Positions 59,723 through 64,000 of a stretch of 64,000 bases of DNA are shown piece after piece. Source of the DNA: Sphingomonas sp. Leaf407 (GTDB lineage: Bacteria > Pseudomonadota > Alphaproteobacteria > Sphingomonadales > Sphingomonadaceae); contig NZ_LMQO01000002.1 of NCBI RefSeq assembly GCF_001425385.1, forward strand, positions 124,001 through 188,000, read 5' to 3'. The position numbers and the translations under genes are program-made. The number at the start of each line of letters is the position of its first letter. The first letter of the stretch is position 1. Below the pieces are notes generated by a model. The model saw only the letters and a list, made by a program, of their open reading frames with translations, did not search any database and was not told the origin of the DNA.

Positions 59723-59806
59723 GATCGTATCGCTCCCCCGTTTTCCCCGGACGCAATGCTATGCTGCGCAGCATGCTTCGCCAAGCGGGTGCGGGCGTAC
59801 CGTAGG

Positions 59807-59997
59807 TTTAGGACCGATCGACATTCAGTCAAACAGCGGCTCGTGCATCCCCCTCCCTGACCAGGGAGGGGTTGGGGGTGGGTGGGCCGGTTGTGGAGCG
59901 CTACCGTTTCCTCTCGGGCCGACCCACCCCCAGCCCCTCCCTTGTCAGGGAGGGGAGCAGATTGGGAAGCCAATTCGTTGAATGTCGATCCGGTTTA
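59807..59997. repeat. Palindromic intergenic repeat, copy 3 of 3 (longest)
   Basis: This copy shows both outer ends: left TAGGACCGATCGACATTCA (from 59809) and right TGAATGTCGATCCGG (from 59980) are inverted copies of each other. Inside are CCCTCCCTGACCAGGGAGGG, GGGGGTGGGTGGGCCGG and the returning CCGACCCACCCCCAGCCCC and CTTGTCAGGGAGGGG. The right end abuts the priA stop codon (59995-59997). The total is about 190 bases with no open frame. Confidence 0.85.
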
Positions 59998-62160
59998 CAG
60001 GAAGCTGTACGGGTCCACGTCGACCGCAACCCGGACCTTGGCACCCCATTCGACCGAGGCGAGCCAGTCGCGGATCACGTCCTGCACGTCGAGCGCACGG
60101 GTGGCATGGACCAGCAGGCGGAAGCGGTGGCGGCCGCGCAGCATCGCGAGTGGGGCGGGGGCGGGGCCATAGACGTGGCACCCCTCGACCTGCGGTTGCG
60201 CCCGACCGATCGCGCGCGCGGTGGCTTCGGCGGCGCTCTTGTCCTCCGACGATACGATGATCGCGGCATAGCGCCCGAAAGGGGGCACGGCGGCATCGGC
60301 ACGTGCTTCCGTCTCCGCCGCATAGAAGCTGTCAGCATCGCCCGAGATCAGCGCCTGCATCACCGGGGCGGAGGGCTGCGTGGTCTGGATATAGACATGG
60401 CCGGGCTTCGACCCGCGCCCGGCGCGTCCCGCCACCTGCGCGATCTGTTGAAAGGTGCGCTCGGCGGCGCGCAGGTCGCCGCCCTGTAGCCCCAGATCGG
60501 CATCGATCACCCCGACGCAGGTGAGGTTGGGGAAATGATAGCCCTTCGTCACCAATTGCGTGCCGACGACGATGTCGATGTCGCCCGCCTCCATCCGGCC
60601 GACGAACTCCGCCGCCTTGGCCGGCGACCAGATGGTGTCGGAGGTGACGATGGCGATCTTCGCCGTCGGCCACAGCGCCGCCGCCTCGTCGGCGATGCGC
60701 TCGACGCCGGGGCCACAGGCGACGAGGCTGTCCTCCGCCTTGCATTCGGGGCAGGCGCGCGGCGTCGGGATCATATGGCCGCAATGATGGCACGACAGCC
60801 GGTGGATCAGACGATGCTCGACCATCCATGCGGTGCAGTTGGGGCATTGGAAACGATGCCCGCACGACCGGCACAAGGTCAGCGGCGCATAGCCCCGCCG
60901 GTTGAGGAACAGCAGCGCCTGTTCCTTGCGGCCGAGTGCCTCGTCGATCGCCTTGACCAGTGGCGCGGCGATCCAGCGGCCGCGCTCGGGTGGCTGGTCG
61001 ATCAGGTCGATCGGCTCGATCGTCGGCAACTGCGCCTTGCCGTAACGGCCGGGGAGCTTGAGTTCGGTATAGCGTCCCTGCGCCACCTGTTGCCGCGTCT
61101 CGATCGCCGGCGTCGCGCTGGCGAGGATCACCGGACACTGTTCGAACAGGCCGCGCATCACGCTCACGTCGCGCGCGTGATAATGGACGCCTTCCTCCTG
61201 TTTGAAGCTCGTCTCGTGCGCCTCGTCGACGACGATCAGCCCGAGATCGGCATAGGGCAGGAACAGCGCCGATCGTGCGCCGACCACCACCTTCGCCTGT
61301 CCGCTCGCGATCGCCCGCCATGCCCGGCGGCGCTGCGTCGAGCGCAGGTCGCTGTGCCACGGCACCGGCTCGCAACCGAAGCGCGCGGTGAACCGCTTGA
61401 GGAACGGTTCGGTCAGCGCGATCTCGGGCAGCAGCACCAGCACCTGTCGCCCGGCGCGGATCGCCGCCGCCACGGCCTCAAAATACACCTCGGTCTTGCC
61501 CGAACCAGTGACGCCGTCGAGCAGGAAGGGGTGGAAAGCATCCGCCTCGACCGCGCTGGTCAGCGCGCCGGCCGCCGCTGCCTGATCGGCCGAGAGTGCG
61601 GGCACATCATGGTCGGGATCGGGTTCGGGATAGCGCTGGTCGATGTCGACCGACACCGCCTCGATCGCGCCCTGCTTCACCAGCCCGCGGATGACCGCGT
61701 CGGACACATCGGCGATGCCGGCAAGCTCGCGCACCAGCCCGCGCCGCTCGCCGATCCGCGCCAGCGCCTGTTCGCGCTGCGGCGTCATGCGATCGGGCAC
61801 CACGCCGGTCGCGCGATATTCGATGGCGAGCTTCGCCCCCTCCAGCGCCGAATTGGAGGCGAGGCACATCCGCAGCACCGACGCCGGCGCCGCCAGATAA
61901 TAGCCCGCCGTCCATTCGACCAGTCGCCGCAAAGGCGCGGCGATCGGCGGCACGTCGGCGACGGCCAGTAGCGGGCGCAGCCGGTTGTCGCCGACTTCCT
62001 CGGTCGCGAGGCGATCGGCATCCCACACCACGCCGACCAGTTGGCGCGGCCCGAGCGGGGCGGTGACGATCGATCCCGCCTCGACGGTCATGCCGTGCGG
62101 CACCCGGTAGTCGAGCGGACCGAGCGCGGCGTTGAGCAGGAGGACACGGGCACGGGACAT
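59995..62160 (-). CDS. priA: Primosomal helicase PriA
   Basis: A 721-residue 3'-5' helicase that restarts stalled replication forks. The N-terminal 3' DNA-binding domain (MSRARVLLLNAALGPLDYRVP) is followed by the helicase core with Walker A LLDGVTGSGKTEVYFE (about residue 200), DEAH in LIVVDEAHETSFKQ, then the zinc-binding Cys pairs CRSCGHRFQCPNC, LSCHHCGH and CPEC, and helicase motifs V-VI in GTQLVTKGYHFPNL and QVAGRAGRG. The ATG at 62160 marks the family start. Its stop is supplied at the edge of a repeat. Confidence 0.96.
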   Translation of the reverse strand: MSRARVLLLNAALGPLDYRVPHGMTVEAGSIVTAPLGPRQLVGVVWDADRLATEEVGDNRLRPLLAVADVPPIAAPLRRLVEWTAGYYLAAPASVLRMCLASNSALEGAKLAIEYRATGVVPDRMTPQREQALARIGERRGLVRELAGIADVSDAVIRGLVKQGAIEAVSVDIDQRYPEPDPDHDVPALSADQAAAAGALTSAVEADAFHPFLLDGVTGSGKTEVYFEAVAAAIRAGRQVLVLLPEIALTEPFLKRFTARFGCEPVPWHSDLRSTQRRRAWRAIASGQAKVVVGARSALFLPYADLGLIVVDEAHETSFKQEEGVHYHARDVSVMRGLFEQCPVILASATPAIETRQQVAQGRYTELKLPGRYGKAQLPTIEPIDLIDQPPERGRWIAAPLVKAIDEALGRKEQALLFLNRRGYAPLTLCRSCGHRFQCPNCTAWMVEHRLIHRLSCHHCGHMIPTPRACPECKAEDSLVACGPGVERIADEAAALWPTAKIAIVTSDTIWSPAKAAEFVGRMEAGDIDIVVGTQLVTKGYHFPNLTCVGVIDADLGLQGGDLRAAERTFQQIAQVAGRAGRGSKPGHVYIQTTQPSAPVMQALISGDADSFYAAETEARADAAVPPFGRYAAIIVSSEDKSAAEATARAIGRAQPQVEGCHVYGPAPAPLAMLRGRHRFRLLVHATRALDVQDVIRDWLASVEWGAKVRVAVDVDPYSFL

Positions 62161-62355
62161 CGCCGCGATAGATAGGGCGTGCGGGCGGCGTTGGGAATTG
62201 GCGGCGGGCGGATCGCCCTTGCTTGCCCCATTCTCCGCGACGCGAACGTCCCGCTCCGGCCGGTTTCGTTGCCGCGCCGATGCGCGACGGCTTCCGTTGT
62301 GCCGCCGATGCCCTGTAGAAGCGCAAAATATTTCCGTAAAACAGAAAGAAGCACC

Positions 62356-62982
62356 ATGCCGGACGCGACGCTGCTGCCCCCTGCCAAGGCGAAGCTGTGT
62401 CGTCTTGCCGGCGCGGTGTTCCTGTTGTCGGCGCTGGCGATGCCGTTCGTCATCGTGACCGCCGGGGTCACGCCGGGCGCCTCGCCTTATTGCGGTGTCG
62501 GCGATGGGTGCGTGTGGAAGGCGCAGCCCGGCGTGCTGCTGGCCGAGGAAACCCGGATCGAGGTCGCGGCGTCCCCGGTGACGCAGCGCCGGTTCGAGGC
62601 CTATGCCGCGCGCGGCGACGTGCGGATCGCCCTCGCGCTGATCGATGCGGTCGACACCGTGCCGTTCGCCCTGCTGATGCTCAGCGTCGGGCTGGCGCTG
62701 CGCCGGCTGGGCGGGACGGCGCGCGATGCGTTGCCGCAGGCGCTGCGCTGGCTGCGCCGTGCGGCGATTGCCGCGATCACATGGTCGCTGGCCCAGCCGG
62801 TGTATGAGTCGCTGGTCGAAACCATCCTGTCGCCGGGCACGCCCGATGGACCGACGATCATCCCCACGATCAATCTCGGCACGATCGGCACCACCTTGCT
62901 CCTCGCGTTCGCCGCCTATGCCGCCGTCTGGGCGCTGGAGGCCGCCGTGCGGGCGCAACGCGATCTGGCCGAGTTCGTCTGA
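62356..62982 (+). CDS. DUF2975-like membrane protein
   Basis: A 208-residue protein with four hydrophobic helices (about 15-35, 95-112, 132-150, 170-195). Helix spacing and its pairing with a small XRE regulator are typical of DUF2975 proteins. The ATG at 62356 follows AGAAAGAAG; longer frames upstream enter the priA promoter region. The stop overlaps the start of the next gene by one base (TGATG), so the two are coupled. The function of the family is unknown. Confidence 0.78.
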   Translation: MPDATLLPPAKAKLCRLAGAVFLLSALAMPFVIVTAGVTPGASPYCGVGDGCVWKAQPGVLLAEETRIEVAASPVTQRRFEAYAARGDVRIALALIDAVDTVPFALLMLSVGLALRRLGGTARDALPQALRWLRRAAIAAITWSLAQPVYESLVETILSPGTPDGPTIIPTINLGTIGTTLLLAFAAYAAVWALEAAVRAQRDLAEFV

Positions 62983-63221
62983 TGCCGGTGATCGTCAACC
63001 TCGACGTGATGCTGGCACGGCGCAAGGTCCGCTCGAAGCAACTGGCCGAGGCGGTCGGGATCAGCGAATCCAACCTGTCGCTGCTGAAGTCGGGCAAGGT
63101 GAAGGGCGTGCGCTTCTCGACGCTGGCCGCGATCTGCCGCTTCCTCGACTGCGAACCCGGCGATATTCTTGGCTACGACCCGTCCGACGACGATCTTCGC
63201 CCCGAAAGTGCCGACGATTGA
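62982..63221 (+). CDS. YozG-like XRE family transcriptional regulator
   Basis: A 79-residue protein made almost only of a Cro/C1 HTH: VNLDVMLARRKVRSKQLAEAVGISESNLSLLKSGKVKGVRFSTLAAICRFLDCEPGDILGY. The LDCEPGDIL ending is the mark of the YozG subgroup. It is coupled by TGATG to the DUF2975-like membrane protein, an arrangement seen in many bacteria, and probably regulates its own operon, possibly with the membrane protein as sensor. Confidence 0.92.
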   Translation: MPVIVNLDVMLARRKVRSKQLAEAVGISESNLSLLKSGKVKGVRFSTLAAICRFLDCEPGDILGYDPSDDDLRPESADD

Positions 63222-63447
63222 GGCGTGTCCTGCGGGCCATTGCGGCCTTGGCCCCATCCGGCCGACCGCCACGATACCCGGAAAATCGCGCAAAACTATC
63301 GTCAGAATTGCAATCACGACCCCCAAAATGTCGATCGGTGATTGCCAAGACGGGGTCGATCGGCATAGGCGGGGCCACTTGCGGGACACGACTCGATCGT
63401 GATTCTCGCCTTGTTCATATCGTATCGAAAGCGAAGCCAGACCCGTC

Positions 63448-63648
63448 ATGCAGATTATCGTCCGCGACAACAACGTCGACCAGGCCCTCCGCGCACTCAA
63501 GAAGAAGCTGCAGCGCGAAGGCGTCTATCGTGAGATGAAGTTGCGCCGCCACTACGAGAAGCCGTCCGAGAAGCGCGCCCGCGAGCGGGCAGCAGCGATC
63601 GGCCGCGCCCGCAAGGCCGAGCGCAAGCGCGCAGAACGCGATCGCTGA
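63448..63648 (+). CDS. rpsU: Ribosomal protein bS21
   Basis: A 66-residue small-subunit protein involved in mRNA binding at initiation. [56 protein letters not shown] is the family sequence nearly end to end, with the basic C-terminal tail. The 226-base gap upstream (63222-63447) should contain its promoter; TTGCCA with CATAGG 16 bases further, near 63340-63368, is a weak candidate. Confidence 0.97.
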   Translation: MQIIVRDNNVDQALRALKKKLQREGVYREMKLRRHYEKPSEKRARERAAAIGRARKAERKRAERDR

Positions 63649-63669
63649 TCGCAACGGCGCCGCCGCCCC

Positions 63670-63873
63670 GTGACGACCATCGGCACCCGGATCGACGAGA
63701 CGGGTACGCTGGTGCGCGACGGCGGTGCCTTCTACCTTCGCCGTGACAGGGGCGGGCGCTACCGGCTCGAACTCCACCGTACCCCGGTGGACGAGGTGGA
63801 GAAGCGCGTCCGCGTGGTCGGCACGCTGGTCGACGCCGATCTGGTCGATGCCGATGGTATCGGCCCGGCCTGA
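63670..63873 (+). CDS. DUF5818-like small protein
   Basis: A 67-residue protein starting with GTG at 63670, 21 bases after rpsU. GTRIDETGTLVRDGGAFYLRRDRGGRYRLEL and KRVRVVGTLVDADLVDADGI suggest a small beta-barrel with the repeated strand VxGTLV-D. This matches my recollection of DUF5818 proteins in sphingomonads, whose function is unknown. It may be cotranscribed with rpsU. Confidence 0.7.
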   Translation: MTTIGTRIDETGTLVRDGGAFYLRRDRGGRYRLELHRTPVDEVEKRVRVVGTLVDADLVDADGIGPA

Positions 63874-63907
63874 GCGACTGTCCGCGAGCGTTTGACGTTC
63901 GCGGCTC

Positions 63908-64000
63908 TTATCCGTGCGGATGCGCGCTGCGATAGACGTCGAGCAGATGGGCCGCATCGACAGCGGTATAGATTTGCGTCGACGACAGGCTGGCATGGCC
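63908..64000 (-). CDS. Tyrosine recombinase XerC/XerD, C-terminal fragment (cut by window edge)
   Basis: Only the last 30 codons are inside. They read GHASLSSTQIYTAVDAAHLLDVYRSAHPHG, with the conserved Gly-His of the recombinase box II and the nucleophile Tyr in STQIYT. The C-terminal VDAAHLLDVYRSAHP matches the XerC/XerD group used for chromosome-dimer resolution rather than phage integrases. The stop is TAA at 63908-63910. Confidence 0.9.
   Translation of the reverse strand, partial: GHASLSSTQIYTAVDAAHLLDVYRSAHPHG

Noticed and set aside
63415..63996. A 193-codon minus-strand frame over rpsU
   Set aside because: It is antisense to rpsU and out of frame with the genuine recombinase ending at 63908.

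Overview
The window is GC-rich bacterial chromosome, most likely from a Sphingomonas-type alphaproteobacterium (Sphingomonadaceae). The pointers are two large TonB-dependent receptors with the IVVTGSRI-style plug start, the split F1 operon order atpH-A-G-D-C without the Fo genes, a class III-like PhaC next to PhaR, a stand-alone CpaF, many GTG starts, and carbohydrate-uptake genes next to glycosidases. No rRNA, tRNA, CRISPR array, transposase or phage gene was seen. The window cuts katG at its left edge and a xerC/xerD-type recombinase at its right edge.

Layout. 1-5.4 kb: katG (partial), a deaminase, a polysaccharide deacetylase interrupted by an amber codon, a small unknown gene that appears to be controlled by a neighbouring TetR repressor through three matching operators, and trmL. 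5.5-15 kb: carbohydrate block 1, with a Tat-type GH2 beta-galactosidase, a block of small regulatory and membrane genes (membrane-tethered LuxR-type HTH, MarR-type protein), a TonB receptor and a Tat-type GH28-like pectinase. 15-19 kb: ctpA, dsbB, coq7, a small secreted protein, and an AT-richer acyltransferase. 19.5-25 kb: hom, a 2OG-Fe(II) oxygenase, an MFS exporter, and a small operon (very acidic protein, lipoprotein, thioesterase). 25-29 kb: ileS-lspA-lipoprotein operon. 29-33 kb: carbohydrate block 2, divergent GH43 and (alpha/alpha)6 glycosidase genes. A LacI/GalR-type palindrome lies between them, and its exact reverse complement is found in block 1.

33-37 kb: proA-nadD-rsfS-rlmH-envC operon. 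37-40 kb: second TonB receptor. 40.5-43.3 kb: polyhydroxyalkanoate genes phaC-phaA with divergent phaR. 43.4-47.8 kb: a secreted methyltransferase-like protein, small membrane proteins, a double aspartic-protease/PDZ protein and cpaF. 47.9-54 kb: the F1 ATP synthase operon, which carries two extra translationally coupled genes between atpG and atpD. 54-60 kb: dienelactone hydrolase, a membrane-anchored trypsin-like protease and two tandem secreted HExxH/TPR proteins. 60-64 kb: priA, a DUF2975-like/XRE pair, rpsU, a small DUF5818-like gene and the xerC/xerD end.

The intergenic DNA is rich in palindromic repeats. One family has three copies of about 110-190 bp, each ending at the stop codon of a minus-strand gene; in two of them the TAG stop belongs to the repeat. 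Another family sits twice inside the atp operon. The best candidates for undescribed biology are the two extra atp-operon genes, the shared palindrome linking the two glycan blocks, the TetR operator trio and the stop-codon-donating repeat.
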